Positions 11,050-22,615 of a DNA stretch of 64,000 bases are shown one piece after another. A model generated the notes under the pieces. It searched no databases and was not told the origin of the DNA. It saw only the letters and a program-made list of their open reading frames with translations. Within the stretch, counting starts at the first letter, position 1; every line of letters starts with the position of its first letter. The DNA comes from Lentinula raphanica. Taxonomy: Eukaryota > Basidiomycota > Agaricomycetes > Agaricales > Omphalotaceae. Made by a program: the position numbers and the translations under genes. The DNA lies in assembly GCA_027919835.1 (NCBI GenBank), contig JANVFP010000050.1, positions 215,971 through 279,970 of the forward strand. The letters are read 5' to 3'.

Positions 11050-13122
11050 TCAATCTCCATGAGCAATTGATGAATCTGCAAATCACATCGACTGGACATG
11101 CATCAGGATATTCAAAGGCTGCATTCTTTGCATCCTGGAGTTTGGTTTTCGGTACTTGCCTGTACCAATATTTCACCCAACCCCAATACTGTGATCAATT
11201 CAACAAAATACAAAAATGCATCATCTGAAAGCTCACCATTTTGGTTGGATTCAACTCACAATGGAATTTTGGAAGGAAGATGCAATAGTGACCTGCTTCC
11301 CTAACCAGACTTTCGAGCATTGAGGGCTGGTTGGCAAAGTCATCCTGTTTGCTGAGAAGCCGAGCCATGCAGCACATCTTGTTCTCGAAAGGGCAGACAG
11401 GTGAGCATTTTGCTTTCATGTTCTGAACATTGAAACCACGCTCTTTGAGAACGCACTGTAAGCCCTTTGGTTTGCCATCAGGAAGCATCATCTTCTGAGG
11501 CTGTTCTCTGAGCTCAAAAGTGGGATTGAATTGAAGGATGACTGTATCTTTCTGTTTGCACTGCTTCCCACCATTGCTCTTATTCATTTCAAAGGCTTTT
11601 AAAGCATCAGGACCAAGTGAAGCATGAGCAGAAGACTGATCGAATACAAAGAGAGCATGGCAGTTTGGATGTGCTTTCTTAAAAATGCTGATGGCTTCTT
11701 TTACCTGAGTGAGGAGTTGTGCAGTATCCCACCACGCATCATCTTGAGATTCAGGATAAATCACCTTCCAAGCATCTCTTGTTATTCTCTCATCTGCATC
11801 ACAGCAGATAAGGCCTGTAACCATTGATGAAGTCTGAAACATGAATAATCCAACTCCGACTCTTCTTTTGCAAGATGTTTTGATTTGGTCTTAACCTCAC
11901 ATAGAAACTTAACACCCATGTCACAATAAATAGATTGACCACAGTGAGTACTCACCAAGCTGAAGATTTGCATTCAAGGGTGTGCAGACTTGACTTGTCA
12001 TGCCATTGCATGATAATCTCCTTTTCCCCAGGCTCAAGAACAGGCTCAATATGCTTCAGATTGAGTCCTTCATATTTTGCCATTCGACATTCATATTCTG
12101 CCATTGCAGGCAAAAACACCTTATCATGATAGTCAATCACATCTGGTCATTCATGACCATCAACATAGACTCCCTTGCGCAACACAGTTGAGTGCCAACG
12201 ACAAGCTGTCTGCAGGCACAACAGTCATTCACAAGTAATGCCAAGAGAGGGAAGGATAGTTGCTATAAGAGCAGTTTGGAATTTCTGAGGAGTCACATCG
12301 CCGACTTTCTGAGAGCTGAGCCAGGTGCGAGCAGCTTTACGGGTTGCTTCATCTGCAAGAAGGGTTCAAGAAGTGCATGTCCCTCCTCTTTTTTCCTTTG
12401 GCAGCTGCTCAAACATCTGATAGTGATGTGCTAAACTGCGCACTTGAGCTGCAAAATGAGTGCCAGTTCCTCTATGCCACTGCGACGCGATCTCTCAGCT
12501 TGCTTGCATTCTCGAGAATCCTTTCAATCGCAGTGTGGCAAAATTTCGGATAATCAACAGCTGGTTGACACTCAATAGTGGTAGGTGTCTCTTCATTTCT
12601 TTTGCAAGAGTCTTCGTCACCTCTTCTCGCAACTCTTTCCATCTTTGGATATCAATGGATGTGGAGCCGACAGTGTCATCAAGTTCATCTTCCCATGCTT
12701 CTCCTGTAAAATCAGCCCAAGTTCTTCATCTGCTGACTCTGCTGCAGTGCCAATGAACACGTTGAAATCATCCCAGTGCAACAACAGCCCAGGCTCGATT
12801 GTCTCTTGTCAAATCTGAACCAAATTGGGCTCTTCCGATTCAACTCTTATTGGACCATCAATCACACTTGAATTATCAGGACTTGGCAAGAGAGTCGGAG
12901 AAGTGGGTTCAGAATCTTCTGATTCAGGAGAGCTGGGAGGAGGTTGTGGACTGGCAGCTGCACGCATGCCTTGAACAACAGGTGCATGTCCTGAAAGCCC
13001 ATATTTCTCCAGTGAGTTTTGTGTTCTTAAGGTGTTCTTATAGCAACGAATCATTCTTGGTGCCTTCTTTGCAATGTTGGGACCCTTCAAATAGTGTGTC
13101 GGTCGAGTTGGCTCAAATTCGG

Positions 13123-14299
13123 TAATACGCCCATTTTGCATGCAGGCATGCAATGGCCTAATTTTAATAATTGGAGCCTTGTAGAGTACTAAAGGACTGT
13201 AGTGAGCCCGAGCTGACAGTCAAACTTGTATCATGTTAATGCCAGGACATCAGATCCAGACAGGAAAACACATCCATTCACATAGCGGAATCAAATGAGG
13301 AAACGTTTGAGTTACCTGTGCAGGAGCTTATCCATGCCCTTTAATCACCAGCATGTGGATGGACGCACAGACCAGGTCCGGATTCAAAGGTCAGGCAACT
13401 AGATCTCGACAAAGGACCACCAGAAATGGACATTTGACTTGTTTTTATCCTTTTTACTCTCTGTTTCTCTGGTGTTTGTATCGTTTCTCGTCCTACCTTT
13501 CCTTATTTGTATCAGATCTCAGACTCCGTTCTCTCAAATCTATAGATCTATTCCATAAAATAGTAAATTGGCTACAGATCCATTCGTAGAAGTACTTAAG
13601 GAGGTAGCCTACAAAAATATATTCAGGTTTTGTGCCTAGTTTCTCTGACTAGCTAACCTTTGCTCTCATACATGAGGAGTAAAGGCTTTGTAAGCCAGGC
13701 AGTCTTTGAAAGTGGTTGTGAAATTCTCATCTCGTTAGGCCCGATATCTTGTCAGTTGATAAAGTCTTAGCTAGATTTCAATCAAAGGTAGACTCCTGTC
13801 GTGGAGATACAGAGGGCTTGGTTCTTGGTTGTTCCAAGTGAGCATTCAGAGTTTCGGTGGCTCTATTCAAGCAGACATGTGGTGATCGGTTATCCATATG
13901 AGCTGTGAAGGCTTCCTGTGATCGGTGATCAGTAGATCTTCAACCTGGTTCTGATAGTATTTGTGTGGTCATAAAGTCTGATCTATACGAGTTCTTTTGT
14001 TCCTTGTAAACCCTTTGAGTGGATCACTCACCCCCTTCGAGTCCAGATCAAAAGATCTGTACTTCCGTGTCACTTCGCTCTGTTGACCTGTATTGCAGAT
14101 CCAGTAGATCTTTTAAGACTACCAGTTCGTTCTAAGGTATAAGATCGTGCAGAATCTCTGACAACGCCCCACACCTCGCTTAAATACATTTGACAAACGA
14201 CATAAGAAGTATATTGGTGATCACTGTTCAGTGATAAAGTCACTAGGTCATTAGATCTATCCAACAAAGCATTAAATTGCACCCTTCATATCCTCGTTA
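13123..14299 (+). mobile_element. Solo LTR (family C/D type) inside transposon II
   Basis: Aligns with the family D LTR from TAATACGCCCATTTTGCATG to CCTCGTTA. It is shorter because about 516 bp (family D 59028-59543) are absent at 13271. It is flanked by a 4-bp direct repeat TCGG (13119-13122 and 14300-14303). Ends are TAA..TTA rather than TG..CA. On the minus strand it sits just downstream of GTAAGT, so it probably landed in an intron of the transposase. Confidence 0.8.
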
Positions 14300-15129
14300 T
14301 CGGATTGAGCTTTGAGCAATATTTGAAGGAAGACACTTACCCTTGTGTTCCCGCTCTTGCCTTCACTTTTTTGATTCTTCACTGCCCACTGAGCTTAATC
14401 TTCATCCAAACCATCCTTATCCATTGCCAGAGCATGCTTATGAAGTCTCTCCTGTAGATCCTCATCTTCAAACCACTCCTCTTCCCAGTCTTCCTCTCGA
14501 CATTCCTCTTCACTCATTCCCTCAACATCGGACTCTATACCTCCAAACCAACATGCAATACCTGCTGCTTCCTCATCCAGCCAGCACTCATTGGGTGCTT
14601 CACCATCATCTGCAACCACTGCTAGTTCCGGTACATTAATTTCTGTTTCATCTGGTTGAGCCATTGATGTTGGGTAACCGGGTTTTGGCTCGCAGCAGGT
14701 GATTTCTGTTTGGCATCCAATTGATTGAGAAGGCCGGCAATGACTCTTTTGCATTTCGGTGGCCTTCCATGACCCATTGTGCAGTATATGAGGCAGACGA
14801 GGGAGACAAAGATTATCCGACTTTGCATAATTTCCTTTTTTGGACCAAAAATATAGACAGTCATGATATCATTTTTATTATCGCAACAGTAAAAGCTCCT
14901 CAAAACAAGCATTTTCCAAGGTTTTCAAAGAAATCCCTGTTGATTTTTGAGGGACTGCCAAATTTTTGAGGGTCAAAAGGTCATATTGAGATTGGGGAAA
15001 ATTGGCTCATTGAATCATTTTTATTGATGTCTAAATATGCTATAAATGCAGTTTTTGTCCATCCACTATGCTAACTGACATCTCAATAATTTGGTCAAAA
15101 AATTTATTGACTTTAATTGTCCTCGACTG

Positions 15130-15306
15130 TACAGCTTGCCTCAACAACCATCTACCTGTCCTCTTCTTTCTTCAACACACCACTCCACTGAAGTGAAGCA
15201 TAGGCACTAACTTGTATCAATTACTTACATGTATCCAAGTATACTAATGTTATTTAATGTATGCTTCATCATAATATTACTATTTTCTCTATCTTTATTA
15301 AATATA
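15130..15306. other. Unassigned spacer
   Basis: AT-rich sequence between transposon II and an LTR; no feature recognised. Confidence 0.5.
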
Positions 15307-15694
15307 TGTAACCGTCCGTGGGATGGTTATGGGATTTTATTGGAGCTGTTAAGCTTCAGATAGCTTGTGGCTTTTTAGTATCTTAGTTCACGCAAATGAA
15401 CACGACGAGTCTTCTATTGAAACTCAATATGCTACTGTTTTGACAAGAAAATAAGAACTACTGATTATCTAATAGTCCGTGGATTATACAGTTCATCGCA
15501 GTATAAAATCCACGGACTATTGAAACTCGATATGCTACTGTTTTGACAAGAAAATAAGAACTACTGATTATCTAATAGTCCGTGGATTTTATACTGCGAT
15601 GAACTGTATAGTTCATCGTGAGAATGTCCGATAATATATACAAGATAAGATATAGATTGTACAAGATAAGTAAGTACGATAGGGGCCGGTTACA
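15307..15694 (-). mobile_element. LTR (family E type), probably a 3' LTR
   Basis: Bounded by TGTAACCGTCCGTG and GGGGCCGGTTACA, i.e. canonical TG..CA ends extended to TGTAAC..GTTACA. It is related to the LTR at 56603-56896, but about 95 bp longer because a block of roughly 80-110 bp (GATATGCTACTGTTTTGACA..) is duplicated inside (15415-15600). On the minus strand it is preceded by the purine run GGGGGAGGG (15695-15703), as expected for a polypurine tract next to a 3' LTR. Confidence 0.75.
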
Positions 15695-15703
15695 CCCTCC
15701 CCC
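15695..15703 (-). other. Polypurine tract
   Basis: Minus-strand GGGGGAGGG abuts the LTR start TGTAACCGG, the standard place for plus-strand priming in LTR retrotransposons. About 150 bp of internal sequence without a readable frame follow up to the P5 junction. Confidence 0.6.
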
Positions 15704-15859
15704 ATTAGACTGAGCCCAGCAGTCTAGTTGCAAGATGAAGTATGTCAGCTGAAGCTGTAAAAACTCCGCGAAGTAGTCCGATAAGTCTCCACCACAGCGT
15801 CGCGAAGTAACAGGACTCGCTCTCGAAGCTCAACAAACCCTTCCGGGTAGGCCAGTAGG

Positions 15860-18207
15860 GCTCCGGGGGGTGCTTGGCTATTTAGTATATTTAATAATAT
15901 TTAATAATTCTTTTATTATTTGATAGATATATTATAATAAATCTACTTTGCAAAGCTGTACTGCACTTTGCGAAGTGACTACGTTTACGGCAATCATGAA
16001 ATCAGGTAAATTAGGGTTAGATCATTATGTCATTGATTTCCTTTTTGGGTTATGATATTTTTGAATAGAAAAAGCATAGAATGATATTATTGATCTTGAG
16101 GTGCTAAAACATGACAGAGGAAACCAAAAATAGCTACAATGAGGTATTGGCTACCTCAGGCACATCAAAATTGCCTAAAAAGGAAATTGGTCCAAAAATA
16201 GAACTTGATCTCATCAGATAGCAAAAAATCAGAAAAAATCATAAAAAATACTCAAAAATTTCAGGGTTGCCTTGTTGGCCCTGAAAACGCAAAATAAAAA
16301 AAAATATGCGACAAGTGTAAAAAATGTTATCACTCCCAATCATACTAAATCTAGGTATATATGATGTACATGCTATTTTTAGCACACCTAGTGCCCTCAG
16401 ACACTTAGAATGGCTTATATCATTCAATATATTCAGCACACTCAATGCTTATTAAACTCAACACACTTGTTAATGAAAAAACTCAGGACAGTAGTAATGT
16501 ATATCATACTCAATACACTTAACACACTCAACAATGAAAACCCTCAGAACAGTGTTCATGTGTGTTATACTTAAAACACATAATACACTTAACAATGAAA
16601 AGTCTCGGAACAATACTAATGTATATCATGCTCAACACACTTCACAATGAAAAAACTCGGAACAGTGCTCATGTGTGTTATACTTCATCAATCAATATAA
16701 CACACTTCACAATCAAAAACTTGGAGTAGTGTAATCACTCATTATACTTATCACACTGAACACACTTCATCAGTAAGTATAACACACCTATAATGGGACA
16801 TTGTTATACTATAACACACATATTACAACAAGTTTTGGGCGCTCATGGGCGCTTATTTGGTGTTTTTGAGTCAAAAATCATTGATAACACACTCAATAAT
16901 TTTTTTGTGGGCTGTATATTGTGTCAGAATGTTGTTTATATCATACCTTCCTAGATACAATTTGGAGAACCAAAAAATACAGCCTATAGAGCTGGATATA
17001 TGATAATCTTTTATGATTTTACACTGTTTTGTGTAAGTCACAGTGCATACATCCATGTTATGAAGTCAAACTCCTTCTGGGCAATGAAAGGAGACATCCT
17101 ACAACCTACTCTATGCTTACTCTGTGTCATAAAGCCAAGAGACTTACAATGGGAGTCATTGAGTATGACATCTGTAGTTACATGCAAGTATACATATCAC
17201 CAATATACATGAAATATGTAGATGTATATTACAGAGTCCAATGGTCATGGTGAGTATCTGGATCATGTTTATACACTGTTAGTAGACTGTAGGAGTGCTC
17301 TCCTCATGAGACAGCTTTGGTATCTATGCAATACATGGACATATGTATTGTCATTTACCTAAAACACTGTTAAATCATAAAAGATCATGATATAGCCATC
17401 CCTACAGGCTGTAATTTTGAGTTCCCCGAATTGTATCTAGGGGAGTATGATGTATACAACATCCTGACACAACAGAAAGTCTTTACAAAAATAATTGAGT
17501 TAGGTATTAATGAATTTCGACTCAAGAACATCAAATAAGCGCCCATAAGCGCCCAAAACTCGTTGTTATATGTGTGTTATAGTATAACAATGTCCTATTA
17601 AAGGTATGTTATTCTTACTGATGAAGTGTGTTCAGTGTGATATGTGTTATGAGTGATTACACTACTCTGATTTTTTATTGTTAAGTGTGTTATATTGATT
17701 GATGAAGTGTATCAAGTATATACACATGAGCACTGTTCCAACTTTTTTCATTGTAAAGTGTGTTGAGCATAATATACATTAGTATTGCTCTGAGACTTTT
17801 CATTGTTAAGTGTATTATGTGTTTTAAGTATAACACACATGAACACTTTTTTGAGGGTTTTCATTCTTGAGTGTGTTAAGTGTGTTGAGCATGATATACA
17901 TTAGTATTGTTCCGAGACTTTTCATTGTTAAGTGTATGATGAGTTTTAAGTATAACACACATGAACACTGTTTTGAGGGTTTTCATTGTTGAGTGTGTTA
18001 AATATGTTGAGTATGATATACATTAGTATTGTTCCAAGACTTTTCATTGTTAAGTGTATTATGTGTTTTAAGTATAACACACATGAACACTGTTCTGAGG
18101 GTTTTCATTGTTGAGTGTGTTAAGTGTATTGAGTATGATATACATTACTACTGTCCTGAGTTTTTTCATTAACAAGTGTGTTGAGTTTAATAAGCATTGA
18201 GTGTGCT
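15860..18207. mobile_element. Palindromic element P5 (family P), both ends lost
   Basis: Left arm about 15860-17080 and right arm about 17330-18207 are inverted copies of each other (GGTGCCTTGTTGGCCCTGAAA-like block at 16262; tracts of AACACACTT on the left, AAGTGTGTT on the right; GGGCGCTTATTTGGTGTTTT at 16848 against its inverse at about 17530-17550). The core 17085-17330 matches the cores of P1 and P3. The right arm stops at 18207, short of the terminal part, and the left tip is replaced by the LTR tail. Most diverged copy of the family. No coding capacity. Confidence 0.75.
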
Positions 18208-18543
18208 TCATATGGTTCTACCGGGTTCCTTACTGATTCAGTCTTTAACCGCTTTCCAGATACACAAAGCTGAATCGGACGCAATAAAAGTTGAAACCCC
18301 GGATTCATCTTTCAGGAGCATTGGAGTCTTGGAGTCTTGGACAGCTCTTAAGTAAGTAGCTCGCAATGGCTATTCCTGACTCCTGAGCAGTGAGAACATG
18401 GCGAACAACGGCATATGTCGGACCGATCCGCGTGACAGCATTTTTAGAGGGTCTTGCAAGTTTCAAGACGACGAAAAGACACTGTCCTCCGTATTCCATA
18501 TCTTTCAATCGACTATCATTCAACTTATCTCTATTATCGCTAC

Positions 18544-19736
18544 ATGGGTACCAACGATACTGCTGCATTCGCTAAACATAAATTCAAATCTTCCAGAGCT
18601 GCTGCCCGTCGTCGAGTGGCAACTCATGTACCTCATACTATGGCCCTTCGTAAAAGGAATGGCAGGTCACCCGTTCCTCAGGTGCAAGCGCCAACCCTGG
18701 AATCTGTGAGTGGCTCAGACCTATCACCAAGCAGAGACCTGAATCCATTCCTCAGATGGGAACAAACCTCGAGCCCAGAGCGGCCACAGCCTTAACATCT
18801 GATTCATCCGCCACTCGAACGAACGATACCCACGCCAGCGCGTCAGTGACAACTAGGTCTTCCGTTGAAGAGAGCTTGATGCCTATCAGATCTTCGACCA
18901 CTGATCCTCTCACTCGTTCAAGTGGCAGCAGGGCTTCTACCTCTATGATGCACCACTACTGGGACGCTTCGGATTTGGCTCCCTTGGCTCAAATGGCCTC
19001 TGATACTGGGCCTGAACCATTCGTTCGAACGGGCCACACGCAGACCGGTGCTTCCACTTCGAGTTCTTTCATCGGAGCGAGTGCCGTGCCTACCAGATAT
19101 TTTACTCCCGATTTTCTCACTGGAACAAATCGCAGTAGGGCCTCCACTCCTGTGTTCCAGGAAGGTGTAGTAAACACGTTCAGACTTGCAGTCGATCAGT
19201 ATGAGACTCAGTGGAATACTGTCATTGCCGACCAAGTAAAAGTGCTCAACTGACTCAAAGAGAAGGAGGTGTTAGTACAGAAACAATATGATGTGCGTAT
19301 TCCATGCCTACCGATGATCTGAGTGCTCAGCATGTTTCCCCTGTTGTCTCGCAGTCTTCGGAGAAGGAGACCGGGGATTATCTGGCAGTATGCAAAAGGA
19401 ACTACGAATGCCCTCTTTGCTCAGATCTGGCTTGGGGAAACCATGTGTCAGTGACTCTTTGCCACACATCTATCCGACCATGCTCACTCGGCTTTTAGCC
19501 TTGGATGTGGCCATTCTTTCTGTGTGAGGTGTCTCAATTGAGCTAAAGCCGAGCACGAGCGAATGCGTCAACAGAAACCTGAAACTACAGAAGTCCTCTT
19601 TCATTGCCCAACTTGTCATTCTTCGGTCTGTGCCAAGCCGGTCCACTCTGTCACTATAGAGGCTGGCGTGAGAGCTGTAGCAGCGGAGTCTGGAGTAGCT
19701 GTACCACCAGCCGAACCCCTTCGATGGTTTTTGTAG
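18544..19736 (+). pseudogene. RING-finger (C3HC4) protein, pseudogene 1
   Basis: Low-complexity Ser/Thr-rich N-terminal part (18544-19250, with a frameshift near 18760-18795), then a coiled-coil stretch (LKEKEVLVQKQYD), an apparent short intron 19293-19330, the first half of a RING (ECPLCSDLAWGNHV), intron 19447-19498 (GTCAGT..TAG) and the second half (LGCGHSFCVRCLN .. HCPTCHSS). Cys/His spacing fits an E3 ubiquitin ligase RING. In-frame TGA codons at 19251-19253 and 19539-19541 break it. Start is the first ATG of a basic open frame and is uncertain. Similar in plan to the gene at 20937, so the two look like local duplicates of an expanded basidiomycete family. Confidence 0.65.
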
Positions 19737-20936
19737 ACTAATGTAGGCTAAGTTTGCACAGTTTTGATATGACCTCTACGATGAATGGTCAGACATTTGC
19801 CATCCAGAACAAAAAAATTTCAAGTAGTTGTAGCCCGGGCAAAACAGTGGGTACACTGGCATTCTAGATTTGATCTTCCGATGTGGCCAACCTTTACTGG
19901 CGGGCGATGAACGCTGAAAAACACGTTACAACTGACTTTTAGCTCGGAATCAGGTAGCGGTACCATCTGAAAGGCTGGTTAGAGTTATCTTCATCAGAGC
20001 AGCTTTCGCAAGACGCGCCGCGAATCGCGACGTGATTCATATCACGTGACGGTTTTCAGGAAGCACTACGCAGAGCCGTTTCAAACTTCAGACTTCAACT
20101 TTCAAAATTTCAACCTTCAAGCTCGATGTCTTCCAAAGACAAATTGAGAGCGGGTCATTATCAACCTTGTCTCTTTGCCAACAGTGCTCTTAATCCCAAA
20201 TCCTTCAAGAAACCTACATGCACTCATATTCGATTTCGAGTCATTCAAAGTCGGGACTTGGTATGTCCCTCAGGTTCTCAATTCTGGAGTAAAACTTAGC
20301 TATAATGAAAACTTTTTGCATAGTCTACAACTCAACAATGCTCCTCCCGACTTCATATACAAGCTTCAAACATATTTGAGCGACAAAAGCCCAACCGGCA
20401 CGGCGGAGAATCACCGAGTCGTCCTGGAGCAGACCTATCCTTATTTCAGGGTGCTCGTATTGGTGCTCAAAATCCACGCAGGGAATACATGCCGCTGTCT
20501 TCACTCATCCGGTGGTGCTACCAGACCTGATGACACTGATAGGGTCTATGTCTCCGGTTAGCGCTAACGGCGACATCCACGACTCGGTCCCTGCTAGAGA
20601 TTCTCTAGATCTGTTCCTGGCCGGTCCAGTGAATATGAATCCTCTTGAAAAGAGCAGCAATACTACTCTTTTTCTCAGTTACCGTCAACTGGAAAAGTTA
20701 TCTTCCCCACAATGCAGTCCTTCGTTTCCAGAAAATCCCACTTATGTTTCCTTGTACATGGCATATGCCTGTAACTGTCCGACACTAGCGTTGTCATATC
20801 CCTCGTGCCGAATGTTTATCGATTGCTCCAGCCTCGTGGTAGTTATGCCTTCAGGTAAATCGCGTGTTAGTACTAGTCCTAAATCCCGACTGACCTTTGT
20901 CTTCTCCACAGCGACAGTCATCTTCTCATACTTTCT
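19737..20936. other. Gene-poor spacer with unassigned ORFs
   Basis: Contains an open frame starting MSSKDKLRAGHYQPCLFANS at 20126 (plus strand) and frames at 20175-20561 and 20512-21018 that overlap and give no recognisable motif. They may be 5' exons of the next RING gene or relics. A CG-rich stretch with GCGACGTGATTC and CACGTGAC lies near 20028-20049. Confidence 0.35.
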
Positions 20937-21871
20937 ATGGCACCTGAACGCGCTCGTAGAACTTCCCGTCATCGAACCAACCAAGAATCATATTCGCCTG
21001 GGCCTAGTTCTACCATGACTTTACGTAGTACGATGAGAAAGTCCCAGGATGCCAATGCCACTATCACTTCCAGATCTACCACAGCGATCAGCACGCCTAC
21101 TGCCGTTACTGGCACAGCGGCGGGAGAGTCCAATCTTTTGCCAGCGTTTCACAGCTCCGTCGACCTGGTTAGCCATGATCTCCCGCTTGAAGCACGCATG
21201 CTTTCGAATCTTGCGCCTCTTGATACAGTAGTCACGCCCGAAGGCTCCAGCCCTTTATCCGAGCCTGCATCCCACGTCGGCGCCAGTGCATATACGCAGG
21301 ATCTTCCGTTGAAGCCACTCATTCCAGTCGAACTTCCCAGTACAGATCCTTACATCAAGAGATTGGAAATCTTTTCTGTATCGACCACGCTTGTCTTCGA
21401 CGAACAAGAAGCTTTGATCAAGTCCACGACTGAGTATATTGAATTACTAACACAGCTCTGTATGGTGAGTCTTCATCTCCCTCATCTCCCTCGATCTCTG
21501 TCGTCTTAATCATCTCTTAGGATTATCAAGAAATTCTAGACTCGAAGCAAGTCATAGAACGAATCGACCATAGTTGTTGGTCTTGCAAGGAACTTGCGTG
21601 GAATCCTCACGTGTACGCCTTATATCTTGCTGTATCTCCAAATTTTGACCCTTCATAGTTTGAGATGTGGGCATGTCGTTTGCACATGATGCATCACCAA
21701 TGCTCGTGTCTCGAGATTGAGACAGGAAAGATCTGCCAATGCCCAACATGCAGGTCTTCTGTTTGACATAAACCAATCCCATGTATCGCCATTCAAACTA
21801 CGATCGACAGGATAGCCTCCAAGCTGGATGTTACACCCGCTCAACATACCCTTGAATGGCCCGATCTTTGA
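20937..21871 (+). pseudogene. RING-finger protein, pseudogene 2
   Basis: Start MAPERARRTSRHRTNQ at 20937; Ser/Thr/Pro-rich N-terminal part to 21464; intron 21465-21520 (GTGAGT..TTAG); exon with DYQEILDSKQVIERID and the first RING pair (CWSCKELAWNPHV); intron 21613-21658; then LRCGHVVCT followed by TGA (21687-21689). The last metal ligands (CQCPTCRSS) are in another frame, so an indel is also present. Same architecture as the gene at 18544: acidic/coiled region, intron just before the RING and an intron inside the RING at the same place. Probably non-functional unless unusual splicing rescues it. Confidence 0.6.
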
Positions 21872-22615
21872 ATTCTCGTGTGGACTTTCATTTCTCATTG
21901 CAGGTAATCATAGAGCGGCATTGTATACACATTTCTTCTTGTTCTTTCCAACTCTCAACTGCCCCCTTGTTGTTTTCTCTTCGACTTTCACCCCATTGTG
22001 ACATTTCTATGCCCTTCAGTGGCTTTCTTTATCGGTTATTCTTGACCGCCCCTTGATCTTGTTTGCTGGCTAGACGCTTTCCTGTTATTTTTCGCATCAT
22101 CTACCACTCCCAATGGATCTTATCTTCTGAAGGTCTTGAGCAATGTGGAGGAACGGCATAAGATAACAAACGGCCGAGCTTTTTACCCATTGGTGAACAG
22201 CAGATATTGGCCGCACTACAACAAACCATACGCCATATGATAGGAAGGTTTATTGTTGAAGCCCATGGAGTGACTCGGACATATTACTATATCGAGATAC
22301 TCAAGCTGTGAGTCGGTATGTATTCCAGAATCCAGACTCATACCAGTATCACTCGTTTATGCGGTCGTTCCTAGTACATATATCTGCCACATGTGGACGT
22401 CAAATTCTCTACATTAGAGACCTCTCTGCAGGATTAGTGAAGCGTTGGCCGTGTATATCCTACGTTCACTGCCAAATGTACTCAAGAACAAACTTTTTTC
22501 GTTGCTGATGTTTCTTCAGATTGTCAAGAAGTCACAAGCTGGCGGCGGTGTCGACGTCAAGATCGAGCATGCTGTCTACCAGTCAGCCAAGCTGTTTGGA
22601 CGCCATTTCGACGAA

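Larger units (their letters stand above)
10638..14777 (-). pseudogene. DDE transposase of element II (pseudogene)
   Basis: Belongs to a DDE transposase type common in Agaricomycete genomes. Start ATG 14777 (M-G-H-G-R-P-P-K-C-K-R); an acidic N-terminal region lies at 14395-14700; further pieces follow at 12809-13120 (basic stretch, then a Pro/Ser-rich stretch) and 11952-12140 (FLPAMAEYECRMAKYEG). The core at 11195-11842 shows FVFDQSSAHASLGPDALKAF and FLPKFHCELNPTKM. After a 48-bp intron (GTGAGC..CACAG) the frame goes on as YWGWVKYWYRQ. The usual LNPIE acidic residue is K here, so the catalytic triad is lost. M3 interrupts the C-terminal part, a TAG replaces a codon after it, and the upstream coding is frameshifted. 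Clearly inactive. Confidence 0.75.
10437..15129 (-). mobile_element. Second TA-duplicating DNA transposon (element II), degenerate
   Basis: Left end CAGTCAAGGACAATGAAAGT (10437 on) and right end, read inward from 15129, CAGTCGAGGACAATTAAAGT are inverted repeats that stay similar for about 34 bp. Both are flanked by TA (10435-10436, 15130-15131). It carries one minus-strand transposase pseudogene. Two later insertions lie inside it: solo LTR 13123-14299 and element M3 10778-11049. The ends and the TA site put it in the Tc1/mariner-pogo group. Confidence 0.8.

Noticed and set aside
13353..13589. ORF of 78 codons also present at 59622-59858
   Set aside because: Both lie in the same part of the family C/D LTR, so it is a repeat copy without coding evidence.
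18305..18568. Minus-strand ORF of 87 codons (KDMEYGGQCLFVVLKLARPS)
   Set aside because: Looks protein-like, but no family is recognised and it overlaps the start of RING pseudogene 1; not supported enough to call.
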